Below are positions 31,995 to 41,597 of a stretch of DNA of 64,000 nucleotides, one piece after another (within the stretch, counting starts at the first letter, position 1; the number at the start of each line of letters is the position of its first letter). A program made the position numbers and the translations under genes. The notes beneath the pieces are model-generated. The model did not search any database and had not been told where the DNA came from. It saw only the letters and a program-made list of their open reading frames with translations. This DNA comes from G963678445 sp963678445 (GTDB taxonomy: Bacteria; Hydrogenedentota; Hydrogenedentia; Hydrogenedentales; G963678445): contig OY782877.1 of NCBI GenBank assembly GCA_963678445.1, positions 3,224,001-3,288,000 on the forward strand. Reading direction: 5' to 3'.

Positions 31995-33443
31995 TTAGTT
32001 AGACAAAAATCCTTTAGGATGCTCGGGCGCTACCCACTGATGGGGCGGTGTCTCAGGGATAACACGTACTGGCGTGGATACTTTGAGGGGATCCTTGCCT
32101 GGGCCTTTAAAGGTCAATTGGATAAAAAATGCAGTGTAGCCTTCTTCGGGTTTCTGAACCGTTCCTTCAAAGATTCCCTTTTCCTGTTCCTGCAGTACAG
32201 TGGCCGTGTATTTGGGGTTTGTTTTGCTCAAGCGGAAGTCGCGTGCGGTGGGATTGGTGGCCTGCCATAACTCGACCTTGGTCGGTTTTGAAACCGTTTC
32301 TACACGGATTGTTTTTTCATCCGGGAAGCTCCAGCTATATTCAGGGAGCGGCTGTTTTTCCAGAATAGACTGAAAGAAGGCTACCATGCTGTTGCCGCCA
32401 TCTCTACCACAACCGCCATGGCCCACATTGGGTACATAACTTAATAACGAAGTGCCTTTAAGGTCATCAATGTAGAATTGCGATGAAGTGGGGAGGAAAA
32501 ACTGGTCACATGCGGCGTTTACTATCAATTTAGGCAGGGTCAGGCGCTCACGATAGGAATACGGATCGACAATATCCATCAATGCATCATATTCTTTTGT
32601 GCCGAGCCAATCCATTACCCCCAACGTGACATAATCCGCAATGGCAGGCGCCCAAAATCCGTAGACCTCCCAGTGGTGTATGAAGGAAGGCACTACATTG
32701 AGCAGGTCGATAACAATGGGAATGCAGCCGATCACACGGTCGTCTACAGCTGCCGTCGTCCATGTTGCCCAGCCGCGTTTGGAACCGCCAGCTACCACAA
32801 AATTTTCAATAGCGTGCTGACCGCCCTGGGGTGTATTGCAAAAATCCTGTATGGTGTCCATGGCGCGCACGGCGCTTTTGGTCATGGGCAGGCGTAAAGG
32901 CCATTCCTCATCACCTGTACGCAGAAATTTGTCCCATGTGTAGGCGATAATAGAATCTTCCGTGCGGGATTTCCCGTCATCTGAAAAAGTAAGGCGTTCA
33001 TTGGGAACCTGGTAAATCATGGCGGAAATTGCGTTTGTTGAACGCGCTACTCTGCGCAAAATAGCGTTGGAACCCTTGGGCACCTGCGTGTTGTTATCGC
33101 CTCCCCAAATCAACAGCATGGCGGTATCATGTTCTACCTTTTCCGGTTCCAGAATTACCAACCAGTGATCCCACACAGGCTTATCCACCTCTGCCGCCGT
33201 GCGCCACTGTTGCGAGACCATTTTGAGGATATAGCTTTTCCAGGTTTTTCCCTCGTTTACCTCCACCAACTCATATCGGTAATGAGGGTCAGGCTTGGCT
33301 ACATAACGATCCAGTGCCGTTGGCATGGTCTTGGCCCGTGAATGCGGCCCGGGTACGTATTCAGAGGCTGCATACACTGCCGATGTGCATGAAAAAACCA
33401 AGGCCAATAATAGCGCAGCATAGTAAAAGCGAGCTGTTTTCAT
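31995..33443 (-). CDS. exported PhoPQ-activated pathogenicity-related (PqaA-like) protein
   Basis: 482 residues with a signal peptide (ending SAVYA). The domain is an alpha/beta-hydrolase: nucleophile elbow FVVAGGSKRGWATW, PNERLTFSDDGKSRTEDSIIAYTWDKF, PIVIDLLNVVPSFIHHWEVYGFWAPAIADY, and a late His in VPNVGHGG. This matches the PqaA/AprA-related family; the enzymatic substrate is unknown. A second copy of the same domain is in the giant protein 59717-64000. Confidence 0.92.
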   Translation of the reverse strand: MKTARFYYAALLLALVFSCTSAVYAASEYVPGPHSRAKTMPTALDRYVAKPDPHYRYELVEVNEGKTWKSYILKMVSQQWRTAAEVDKPVWDHWLVILEPEKVEHDTAMLLIWGGDNNTQVPKGSNAILRRVARSTNAISAMIYQVPNERLTFSDDGKSRTEDSIIAYTWDKFLRTGDEEWPLRLPMTKSAVRAMDTIQDFCNTPQGGQHAIENFVVAGGSKRGWATWTTAAVDDRVIGCIPIVIDLLNVVPSFIHHWEVYGFWAPAIADYVTLGVMDWLGTKEYDALMDIVDPYSYRERLTLPKLIVNAACDQFFLPTSSQFYIDDLKGTSLLSYVPNVGHGGCGRDGGNSMVAFFQSILEKQPLPEYSWSFPDEKTIRVETVSKPTKVELWQATNPTARDFRLSKTNPKYTATVLQEQEKGIFEGTVQKPEEGYTAFFIQLTFKGPGKDPLKVSTPVRVIPETPPHQWVAPEHPKGFLSN

Positions 33444-33656
33444 CCGTATGGTCCTTAACGGTTATTTTTTGTGGGAAAGATACATTTAAGACTTATACTC
33501 CCGGGTTTTGGGTTTCATTTTTCTCGGAAGAGGCGTCTTTCGTCAGCATTATTCGCCCGATGAGTAGACGGGCTGTTGGTATTTTTGCGGTTTCGTAGGC
33601 TATCATAAAAGGGATGGTGGCGGATGGGCGGGAACTGGGTGAAACGCGAGGAATGC

Positions 33657-36017
33657 ATGAGCAACGAGATGCCAACTGCGCCTATGGGGGCGCACCCTAA
33701 AACGCCGATGGGCGACAGTCTGATCGCGGATGTTGCGCCGTTGACACAGCGCCAACCGGAGGCGCTCAGCGATCCGCTGATTGGTACGCAGTTGGGCAAT
33801 TACGAGATTTTGTTCATCCTCGGTAAAGGCGCCTATGGCGCTGTCTACAAGGCACGCGATGTAAAGCTGGGGCGGTTTGTCGCTATTAAGTTTCTACATG
33901 AATTCCTCGACACGCGTCACGAGGCGATGTTTCTGCGTGAGGCAAAGGCTATTGCGGCGTTAGGCAAACATCCTTCCATTGTTCAGATCTTTGAATGGAG
34001 CGAGTACCAGGGACGTAACTATTTTGTGTTGGAGTACGTTGGCTCCAACGCAGCTATGCTCCTGCATGTAAATCCCACGGGCTTGTCATTGGAGCAGGCC
34101 ACGCGTATTGTGCTGGACAGTGCGGAGGGCTTGGCGTATGCGCACAAGCAGGAGATTATCCATCGCGATGTGAAACCCGCCAATATTCTGTTGGAGTTGG
34201 AGGGGGGCGGCGCCAAGTTAGCAGATTTCGGGGTGGCCCGTTTTTTCGATCCGACCACGGCAGGGGTCGCGGATGCGCCGGGGGGCACGCCTGGCTATAT
34301 GGCCCCTGAAATTGTAAAGGGGGAAGAGGGAGATGCGCGTTCGGACCTCTTTTCACTTGGCGTGACCTACTATGAATTGCTTTGTGGGGTCATTCCGTAT
34401 CAGGTTGGTCCGCCGGATGTAATGCTGGCGCGTATTGAAAAAGATGAACGAACGCCGCTTTCTTCACGGCGGGCTGATTTTCCCCGCGCTGTTTATGCCA
34501 TTGTAGACCGGGCTACGGCGTATAGCGCTGCAGAGCGCTACCAGAGTGCGGAAGAATTCTGTCATGCATTGCGCGCCGTCTTGCATGCGTTGACCATGCC
34601 GAAAAAAGCAGATACGCCGATTGTTAGCGATACGACGCAACCCGCAGAGGCGCATGCCGCAAAAACAAGTGCGTACAAGGCGGCTGAGGACGCCAAGCGT
34701 GCCGGGGGGGAAAAGCTGGCGCATGATTTACTCAGTAAGGGGGTGGATGCCTTTCGGGATGGGGAGGCTTATGAGCGGTTGCGTCGTTATGGTGAGGCCA
34801 GGAGTCAGTTTGATACGGCCAAGGCTGTTTTTTTGGAAGCGGAAGAACAGTCTAACCGGATTATGGCGGAAATTCGTGCATTGAAGGCGGCGCAGGCGCG
34901 TATGATGCAGCAGCGTGCGCAGGCGGAAGAAGCGGAAGCTCCACGCTTGACGCCGGATCTGTTTGCAGCGGCGTTTGCCCTGGAGAAGAAGGCCCGTGAT
35001 ACTGCCAATCTGGTCGAAGCAACGGAAGGATATCAACGTGCTGAGCAGCAGTATGCAACGACGTTGGAGGCGGCGCGTCAACATGGAGAGGCGGAGCTGA
35101 TTCCACCGCGTCGTATGGTGGAGAATGCACGCCGCAAGGCGACGCTTTTGCAAGCGCCAAGGTATGCGCCGGAGGCATTTGAGGCGGGCGAAGCGCGTAT
35201 CGCGCAGGCAAAGGCGGCGTTACCGGATTGTCGACAAGCGCGCAAGGCGTATCATATGGCTTTGGAGCGGTTTCAGGAAGCCATGCGTATAACGCTGGAA
35301 CGGAAACGTCTGGAATCAGAAAAGGAGGGGCGTGCCCCTATTACAGTGGCGGGGATTACCTTTGTTTGGGTGCCGCCAGGTGTTTTTCAGATGGGTTCTG
35401 TCAGGGGAAATGCAGAGAGTAGTCCGGTGCACAAAGTTACGATTTCACATGGATTCTGGATAAGCCGCTATCCTGTCACCCAGGCCCAGTGGCAAGAAAT
35501 TATGGGGGACAATCCCTCAGGGTTCCGTGGGGATACGCTACCCGTAGAAAATGTTTCCTGGGAAGATGCGCAGAACTTTATTGAAAAACTGAATGCCCTG
35601 GAGAAAGGTGTCTTTCGCTTGCCTTCCGAATCAGAGTGGGAATATGCCTGTCGTGCAGGCAGTGAGGCGGAATGGTGTTTTGGGGATGATGTAAGCGAGC
35701 TGGCAGAGTATGCCTGGTACTACGAAAATGCAGGTGGCCGAACGCATCCGGTGGGAGAGAAGCAATCCAATGCCTGGGGTATCTACGATATGCATGGGAA
35801 TGTGTGCGAGTGGTGCGCCGATACCTGGCATCCCAGTTATGCAGGTGCGCCTGCGGATGGAAGCGCCTGGTGTGATACGGATAGTGAGGAACGCGTTACA
35901 CGGGGAGGAAGCTGGTGTATTATCACCGAGGATTGCCGCACTGCTGGACGTAGCTGGCATCCCGGGAAGGATACGCGGACAGATTTCATGGGGTTGCGGC
36001 TATGTCGCAATAAGTAG
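33657..36017 (+). CDS. Ser/Thr protein kinase with C-terminal FGE-sulfatase (SUMF1-like) domain
   Basis: 786 residues from ATG 33657, which has GAGGA 5-6 bases upstream. The kinase domain (about 48-315) has the glycine loop GKGAYG (57-62), Lys78 in VAIKFL, HRDVKPANILLE (catalytic Asp171), DFG (Asp190) and APEIVKG. A long helical, Ala/Glu-rich, probably coiled-coil region follows (about 340-560). The last 210 residues are a formylglycine-generating-enzyme-like domain (FVWVPPGVFQMGS, YPVTQAQWQEIMG, RLPSESEWEYACRAG, GNVCEWCADTW, RGGSW, GLRLCR). No membrane segment is seen. In such fusions the FGE domain is usually a ligand-binding rather than catalytic module. Confidence 0.93.
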   Translation: MSNEMPTAPMGAHPKTPMGDSLIADVAPLTQRQPEALSDPLIGTQLGNYEILFILGKGAYGAVYKARDVKLGRFVAIKFLHEFLDTRHEAMFLREAKAIAALGKHPSIVQIFEWSEYQGRNYFVLEYVGSNAAMLLHVNPTGLSLEQATRIVLDSAEGLAYAHKQEIIHRDVKPANILLELEGGGAKLADFGVARFFDPTTAGVADAPGGTPGYMAPEIVKGEEGDARSDLFSLGVTYYELLCGVIPYQVGPPDVMLARIEKDERTPLSSRRADFPRAVYAIVDRATAYSAAERYQSAEEFCHALRAVLHALTMPKKADTPIVSDTTQPAEAHAAKTSAYKAAEDAKRAGGEKLAHDLLSKGVDAFRDGEAYERLRRYGEARSQFDTAKAVFLEAEEQSNRIMAEIRALKAAQARMMQQRAQAEEAEAPRLTPDLFAAAFALEKKARDTANLVEATEGYQRAEQQYATTLEAARQHGEAELIPPRRMVENARRKATLLQAPRYAPEAFEAGEARIAQAKAALPDCRQARKAYHMALERFQEAMRITLERKRLESEKEGRAPITVAGITFVWVPPGVFQMGSVRGNAESSPVHKVTISHGFWISRYPVTQAQWQEIMGDNPSGFRGDTLPVENVSWEDAQNFIEKLNALEKGVFRLPSESEWEYACRAGSEAEWCFGDDVSELAEYAWYYENAGGRTHPVGEKQSNAWGIYDMHGNVCEWCADTWHPSYAGAPADGSAWCDTDSEERVTRGGSWCIITEDCRTAGRSWHPGKDTRTDFMGLRLCRNK

Positions 36018-36020
36018 CGA

Positions 36021-38021
36021 TTATTCCCGGGAATGAAATCGTGCGCCGGTGCCTGCGCGTACATAGGTGCGCACGTCATCACTATCCGGTGTCGTCACTA
36101 TACTGTCTTTTGGGGCTTCCGCCTCATTTTCTACATAGACATCCATATAGATTTTTACGCCACTTTCAAAGCGTCCCATTACGCGTGCCGCAAAGGCTTC
36201 ATCTTCTGGATTTTCCAGAATGCGAATTTGGAAATCTTTACCCAAACGGTCGCTGACTGCCTGGAAGTTTCGACGGTTTTCCACCGCATGGCGTTCATAC
36301 TCCTCCAGGTTAACGCTTTGGCGTTCAATCGTACGCAGCGCCATGACCACTAATCCTGCTTGTAAACGTGCTGCAATGGGGCTGTCTGGACCTTGGCGGC
36401 GTACGGCAGGCAATAGTTTCTGCAGCATCTCCAGCTTGCTGGCGTTTTTCCCGACACCCGCCAATAACGTTTCATATTGATCCAGTGACTGCATTTCCTT
36501 TTCGCGCTGACTGACTACAGCGGCAAGCTTACTCCGTTCATTTTCGAGGTATCCAATTTTCTCTGTCACTTCCGAGAGAATGGATTGCGTCTGGGTACGG
36601 TCAAGACGCTGTCCTGCCAGCCGTTCCTGTAGTGCACGCGCCTCTTCTGTCTCCTGGAGCAAATCCTGATCCAGAGACGTTGTTTCCTCCTCCTCCAGAA
36701 AAGCGCTTATGTCGGCAAACTCAGCATTCTCGGCTTCAAATTCATCCAATGCACCCAGCATGCCATCCTGCACACGCTCCAGCACATCTTGCAGGTTTGA
36801 AATTATTCGTACAAGCATGTTGATTCGGCGTTGCGCCGCCATAATTTCCTGGAGCTTTTTGTGAGTTTCACCGCCGCCCAGCAGGAACATGAGTGCGGAT
36901 TGCGCCTTGTGCTCAATTTCACGGCGCGCCAGTTGCGCCATCGTGTCGAAATTGCGCGCTGCACGCCGTAGCTGGTAGGCCTGGGAAAGCAGGCGATTTA
37001 ATTCCGCGCCGGTGATTTCCCCAAAATCTTCGCAGGAAAGTTCACGGCGTAGTACGATGCCCAGCTGTGAGGAACCTAGATGGCGAAAATAGCGCGCCTG
37101 GGCCAGTTCTGCGACCTGGATGCGTCCACCTTTGACATCTTCGGCTACGTTCATCACGCGCGTAATGAAGTTGCCCAGCATGGTGCCAGTGGCGATCTCG
37201 ATACGCCGTCCTGCAAAAATCAATTTGGGCCCCTGGGCGCTCAGGCAATATACACCGCCCATTTTGGCAATGGTTTGTGCGTTGTTAATCACGCTGCGCG
37301 CGCGAATATCGCCATGGAGGGTGACGATTACGCCGGAAACATTGCCGCGCACCTCGCATTGCTGCTTGGCCAGCACCCGCCCCAAAACATAGCCGTCTAC
37401 ACAGCAGATATTGCCTTCCCCTTCCACCACAACAGTGCATGTATCCGGCACATCCCCCAAAATGCGCAAATGGCGGCGGCAGGTCAGTACAGGTCCACGG
37501 CAGGGAAGCTCGATACCGGCCAATAACCGAGTTTCACGCATGGGCGCTTTGCGGATGTCTTCTTCGGTGGCGTACTGTAATTTTTTGGCGATACTGCGCA
37601 ACCGGGGTACAGGTTCTTCTTCCTGACGACGGGATAGCACTACGGGCATGTAGGGATCGAGCATTTCGTGTACACGATCGTATTGTTCGACATCTTTGAT
37701 GCCCTTGCCGATGTAGTGCACTGCGGTAAGGAAGGCAATTTCATCGGGCCCAAACTCTTTTTGGCGTTTTTGGATAAAATGCTCGATGAGTTGGCGCAGA
37801 AAAACCTGATGGCGCCGTCCTGCGGTGTGTTCTGCAGGCGTTTGCACCATCGATTGCCAGGCGGCCACCTTTTCAAGTACAAATTCATATTGACGCTGTT
37901 CTTTGGGATCGTCAAAGTAAGATTCATACCAGGCTTGGCATAGCGCCATATCCTGTAGGGTCAACGCAGCCAGCGCCTCATCAGAGGCGGATGCTACATA
38001 CGCTAAAAGACGATCGAGCAT
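36021..38021 (-). CDS. FapA/DUF342-like protein
   Basis: 666 residues, cytoplasmic. The middle (about 185-320) has the right-handed beta-helix repeats of FapA-type proteins (LRILGDVPDTCTVVVEGEGNICCVDG, VRGNVSGVIVTLHGDIRARSVINNAQTIA). A coiled-coil stretch follows at about 400-530 (LQEVLERVQ.., EEEETTSLDQDLLQETEEARALQERL..). The role is unknown; it may link to cell-surface or polymer assembly. It is convergent with the kinase gene, whose stop lies 4 bases away. Confidence 0.75.
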   Translation of the reverse strand: MLDRLLAYVASASDEALAALTLQDMALCQAWYESYFDDPKEQRQYEFVLEKVAAWQSMVQTPAEHTAGRRHQVFLRQLIEHFIQKRQKEFGPDEIAFLTAVHYIGKGIKDVEQYDRVHEMLDPYMPVVLSRRQEEEPVPRLRSIAKKLQYATEEDIRKAPMRETRLLAGIELPCRGPVLTCRRHLRILGDVPDTCTVVVEGEGNICCVDGYVLGRVLAKQQCEVRGNVSGVIVTLHGDIRARSVINNAQTIAKMGGVYCLSAQGPKLIFAGRRIEIATGTMLGNFITRVMNVAEDVKGGRIQVAELAQARYFRHLGSSQLGIVLRRELSCEDFGEITGAELNRLLSQAYQLRRAARNFDTMAQLARREIEHKAQSALMFLLGGGETHKKLQEIMAAQRRINMLVRIISNLQDVLERVQDGMLGALDEFEAENAEFADISAFLEEEETTSLDQDLLQETEEARALQERLAGQRLDRTQTQSILSEVTEKIGYLENERSKLAAVVSQREKEMQSLDQYETLLAGVGKNASKLEMLQKLLPAVRRQGPDSPIAARLQAGLVVMALRTIERQSVNLEEYERHAVENRRNFQAVSDRLGKDFQIRILENPEDEAFAARVMGRFESGVKIYMDVYVENEAEAPKDSIVTTPDSDDVRTYVRAGTGARFHSRE

Positions 38022-38442
38022 GATAACGCACTGCGCCTTTCGTCACAGCAACGCCAAGGCGCATGAGGACTTATGATACAGCCATTTAAAGCCGTATCAT
38101 TTTATCCAATTCGCATTCGCGTGGCCATTTACCTTCCGTTTTTTTTGTTCCCCGTAGTCAAAACATAGTACCATGCTGGCAAAATGTGCGCAACTCTCTA
38201 CCATTTCAAAAGATGCGCATATTTAAGCACAAAAGGTGTAGCTATTTTTAATAGCTGTGTAGTTATTCCATGTTTTGCCGTCGATGCCGAGCAGGAGTTG
38301 ATCTGAAATACCGTTAAAGATTATAAATATACTATAAACTCGAAGCGGGCGCTCGTACCTTGTTGAACGGGTATTGCTGACATGGGCAGCAGGGGACTAA
38401 ACCACGGAAAAACGCAGTGTAATGGAATCGGAAGGAAATGCT
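38022..38442. other. divergent intergenic region before adk
   Basis: No gene. A 7-bp hairpin (atgatac / gtatcat, 38073-38100) lies close to the minus-strand gene. Toward adk the sequence is AT-rich (tataaatatactataaa around 38325), a plausible promoter zone. Confidence 0.45.
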
Positions 38443-39174
38443 ATGGTGAACCAAGAGGTCTTGGATGCATGGTTGTATGGGAAAAAGCTGGAATGCACAG
38501 CAAAACGACCTGACCGACCGTATCGCTTTATACTTTTAGGGGCGCCTGGGGTGGGTAAAGGTACCCAGGCCGTTTTTCTTTCAGAAAAGTACGGTGCCGT
38601 GCAACTATCCACGGGCGACCTGTTTCGTGCAGCCAAGACGACGGGTGGAGATGCCCTGACGCCTGTAATGCAGGCCGCACTGGATACGATGAACAAAGGC
38701 CATCTGGTCTCTGATGAAACCGTGGTCGATTTGGTGCGCGAACGTCGGGACTGTCTGTCCAGTGGTTACGGGTTCCTTCTGGATGGCTTTCCGCGAACAG
38801 TGGCCCAGGCGGAAGCGCTCGATACATTATTGGCGGAGATAGGCGAGTCGTTGGATGGGGTGCTGAATTACACCTTGCCGACAGAGGAAGTGGTGCGCCG
38901 TCTGAGTGGACGGCGGACGTGCACGAAATGTAAGCGGACGTGGCATGTGGAGTTCAATCCTTTCCGTCCAGGGGATTGTCAGGATTGTTCGGGCGAGTAC
39001 CTGATTCAACGTGAAGACGATCAACCCGATGCCATACGGGTGCGCTTGGAAACGTATGAGAAGAGCACGGCTCCTCTGGCAGCATACTACGAGAAAACAG
39101 GGTTGCTGTACACCATTTCCGCAGCGGGCACGCCGGAAGAGGTGTTTGCGCGTACCGAGGAATGTCTTCCGTAA
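38443..39174 (+). CDS. adk: adenylate kinase with zinc-type lid
   Basis: 243 residues from ATG 38443, which has AAGGAA 7 bases upstream. P-loop GAPGVGKGTQ, LSTGDLFR, DGFPRT and the lid with two CxxC pairs (RRTCTKCKRTWH ... CQDC) mark a zinc-binding adenylate kinase. The N-terminus has about 30 extra residues before the P-loop (VNQEVLDAWLYGKKL), longer than usual. It regenerates ADP from AMP and ATP. Confidence 0.93.
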   Translation: MVNQEVLDAWLYGKKLECTAKRPDRPYRFILLGAPGVGKGTQAVFLSEKYGAVQLSTGDLFRAAKTTGGDALTPVMQAALDTMNKGHLVSDETVVDLVRERRDCLSSGYGFLLDGFPRTVAQAEALDTLLAEIGESLDGVLNYTLPTEEVVRRLSGRRTCTKCKRTWHVEFNPFRPGDCQDCSGEYLIQREDDQPDAIRVRLETYEKSTAPLAAYYEKTGLLYTISAAGTPEEVFARTEECLP

Positions 39175-39178
39175 GCAT

Positions 39179-40129
39179 CTACTTAGGTTTGTCAAATAAT
39201 TCCTGTTGCTGATGTAAAGATGCAGGGGTGCTGCGTTGCCAACTGTTCAGAATAGCTTCCGTTTGCAGACGTCCCGTCAGATCCAGCAAAGGATAGGCGG
39301 TTGGCCAGGTCGTAAACAGCATGCGGTTTTCCGGGGTACACCGATAGTACACCGGCTTGCGTTGTTCCAGGCTGTGCCGGGCGGTTTGAATACTGCCGCC
39401 TGTCTTTTGCGGTTCGATAACGCATAAAAGACGGGTTAATGCGCTGATAGTGCCATTGCGGGTAATGGCGGCATGGGTCATCCAGCGGGTATTGGGAATG
39501 AATTCGCTGAGCAAAAGCGCCTTGCCATTTTGAAGCGCGGTGTGCAGTATTTCGGGGATTTCATAGGTCAGCATTCCCTGCGGCAAAATGACAATGGTTG
39601 TGCCACCGGCGTTGAGTGCATTGGTGTGGGCTGCCCAATCTATACCGCGTGCCCCACCGCTGATGATGGGCACACCGGCAAAGCTGAATATTTGCGCACA
39701 TTGACGGGCAATATGTAGTCCTTGGGTGGTGGGGGTGCGGGTGCCTACGATACCCACGCCGGCCTCCTTTAGGAGACTTAGGTTGCCGCGTGCAAAGAGT
39801 AGGGGGGGAGCGCCTTTGCCCAGGCAGGTTCGAAGTGCAGCGGGATATTGTTCCGTGTAAATAGGAAGTGTCTGGATTCCCTGTTTTTGGGTTATTCCCA
39901 ACAGTTTTCGCGCCTGTGTGCGCATTTCGTCTGTGCAGGCAGTCAGATAAGGCGCCAGTTCCTGGCTACCTGCGGGCAGGCGCTTTTGTAGTTGGCCTGC
40001 TTCCGTGCCCAGAAGCGTATCCAGGGAGAGGTTTAGAATGCGTGTCAGTTCGAGAATACTATTGATGCGAACAGGTCCAGCCCCCCGGGTCAACTGCAAC
40101 GCCACAAGATCCTCGATTTGGAAATTCAT
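39179..40129 (-). CDS. DprA/Smf-like DNA-processing protein
   Basis: 316 residues. The Rossmann core is visible: VGIVGTRTPTTQGLHIARQ, ISGGARGIDWAAHTNALNAGGTTIVILPQG, LLLSEFIPNTRW and ALTRLLCVIEPQKTGGSIQTARHSLEQ. DprA loads RecA on incoming single-stranded DNA during transformation. The C-terminal winged-helix of longer DprA proteins is not evident, and the N-terminus is short. It is convergent with adk. Confidence 0.88.
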   Translation of the reverse strand: MNFQIEDLVALQLTRGAGPVRINSILELTRILNLSLDTLLGTEAGQLQKRLPAGSQELAPYLTACTDEMRTQARKLLGITQKQGIQTLPIYTEQYPAALRTCLGKGAPPLLFARGNLSLLKEAGVGIVGTRTPTTQGLHIARQCAQIFSFAGVPIISGGARGIDWAAHTNALNAGGTTIVILPQGMLTYEIPEILHTALQNGKALLLSEFIPNTRWMTHAAITRNGTISALTRLLCVIEPQKTGGSIQTARHSLEQRKPVYYRCTPENRMLFTTWPTAYPLLDLTGRLQTEAILNSWQRSTPASLHQQQELFDKPK

Positions 40130-40360
40130 ATTTCCTCCTTGTATTGTGATGCGCTACCGTTCCATTATATTCCTGTTAACGGTGTAGCGGTATGTTTTTT
40201 TTGCCATAAATCGGAATACTAATACAGAATATTCAGCTATTAATGTGGGCTGTTTTGACTGGCTTGGGTTCACTGTTTTGAATTACGTACCATAAGACGT
40301 ATGACGGATGCTTTTTCTTTCACAAAAAGAGTTTTTTTACAAAGGTAAATGGTGTGAAGA

Positions 40361-41584
40361 ATGCCTGGTAGTTTTGGAAAATATTTTTTCTGGGGGGCCA
40401 CGGTAGGAGCGCACCAGGTGGAGGGCGAAGATTTTGACAGCGATTGGTGGCGTTGGGAACAGCGTCCTATGCGTATCCGGGATGGGGCCACCTCCGCACA
40501 GGGCAGTGATCATTGGCGGCGCTATCCGGAAGATATTGCCTGGGCGCGTAAATTGGGACATAACGCCATAGTGATCTCACTATCCTGGGCGCGAATTCAA
40601 CCTACGTCTGGGGAGCTGGAAGCCACAGCGCTGGCACATTACAGGAAGGTCTTGGAGACGGTGCGGGAAGAGGGCCTTGAACCCATCTGTGTACTTCAGG
40701 AGGTCGCTTTGCCAGGCTGGTTTGCACGCCAAGGAGGATGGGGCGCCTCTGGAAGTGTGACCTGTTTTACACGCTATGTGCAGGCGGTAGTTTGGGAATT
40801 GCGGGGGCTGTGTTCATACTGGCTACCGATGCTGGAGCCGGAGTATTTTCTTACACGAACGTTATGGGTGCGGGACTGGCCCGGCTCGGTATCACGATGG
40901 CGCAGCAGGGCGGTTGTGAGGAATGTTATTCGAGGATGGTGTGCAGCGCAACGCATCCTCCATGATAGTAATTCGACTGCACAGGTAGGCATGTCGATCC
41001 GTGCAGCTACCTTTGAACCCCAGGAGGCCTATAGTCCCTGGGATACCTGGCTGGCGCAACGGGAGAATCACCGTTGGCGACATCGTATGCTACGTAGTGT
41101 TTTACAGAAAAAAGCGCAGGTGGATTTTATTGCGCTTTCCGATGGGGGACATTTATATACCCGATTTTCCCCATGGAGGTATCTGGGTGGGAAAGCATGT
41201 TATACGGATGTCTCGGGACGAAGGGAACAAAATCCCGCGCAGAATGCGCGTCGCGCCTCGGATTTAGCGTCGATAGCCGGGGATTTTACCGAATACCAGC
41301 TCCCTTTGATCTGTATCGGTGGGGAGCAGGAAGGTGCAGCGGAAGAACGCGCCGATTTTCTGGAGCAACAGCTCCATGCATTGCGTGCTCTTTCCGGGCA
41401 GGAGGGCTCTTGTGTACAAGGATATTTCTACCGTACATTGTTAGACGGTTTCGAATGGGAACAGGGGTATCGTAGACGCTACGGTCTGCTTCATGTGGAC
41501 CGGGAGAGTTTGGCGCGCACGCCGAATCAGATTGCTTTTTTACTGAAGAAATATTGTGAGAATTCTTGGAAACAAGTGCAATGA
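40361..41584 (+). CDS. divergent glycoside hydrolase family 1-like protein, possibly non-catalytic
   Basis: 407 residues. GH1 landmarks are present: FFWGATVGAHQVEG, HWRRYPEDIAWARKLGHNAIVISLSWARIQP and, near the end, GYFYRTLLDGFEWEQGYRRRYGLLHVD. At the acid/base site TxNEP is replaced by PMLEP (Glu159 kept, Asn lost), and at the nucleophile site the usual ITENG reads IGGEQ, so the nucleophile Glu is missing or shifted by one. The substrate-binding His of LHH is also replaced (LQE). It may be a degenerate hydrolase or a sugar-binding protein. The kinase-MurQ fusion gene follows 13 bases later, so a link to amino-sugar handling is likely. Confidence 0.8.
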   Translation: MPGSFGKYFFWGATVGAHQVEGEDFDSDWWRWEQRPMRIRDGATSAQGSDHWRRYPEDIAWARKLGHNAIVISLSWARIQPTSGELEATALAHYRKVLETVREEGLEPICVLQEVALPGWFARQGGWGASGSVTCFTRYVQAVVWELRGLCSYWLPMLEPEYFLTRTLWVRDWPGSVSRWRSRAVVRNVIRGWCAAQRILHDSNSTAQVGMSIRAATFEPQEAYSPWDTWLAQRENHRWRHRMLRSVLQKKAQVDFIALSDGGHLYTRFSPWRYLGGKACYTDVSGRREQNPAQNARRASDLASIAGDFTEYQLPLICIGGEQEGAAEERADFLEQQLHALRALSGQEGSCVQGYFYRTLLDGFEWEQGYRRRYGLLHVDRESLARTPNQIAFLLKKYCENSWKQVQ

Positions 41585-41597
41585 GGAACGGGGATAT

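Noticed and set aside
40361..41584. Active beta-glucosidase annotation
   Set aside because: The nucleophile motif ITENG is not present, so I call it GH1-like only.
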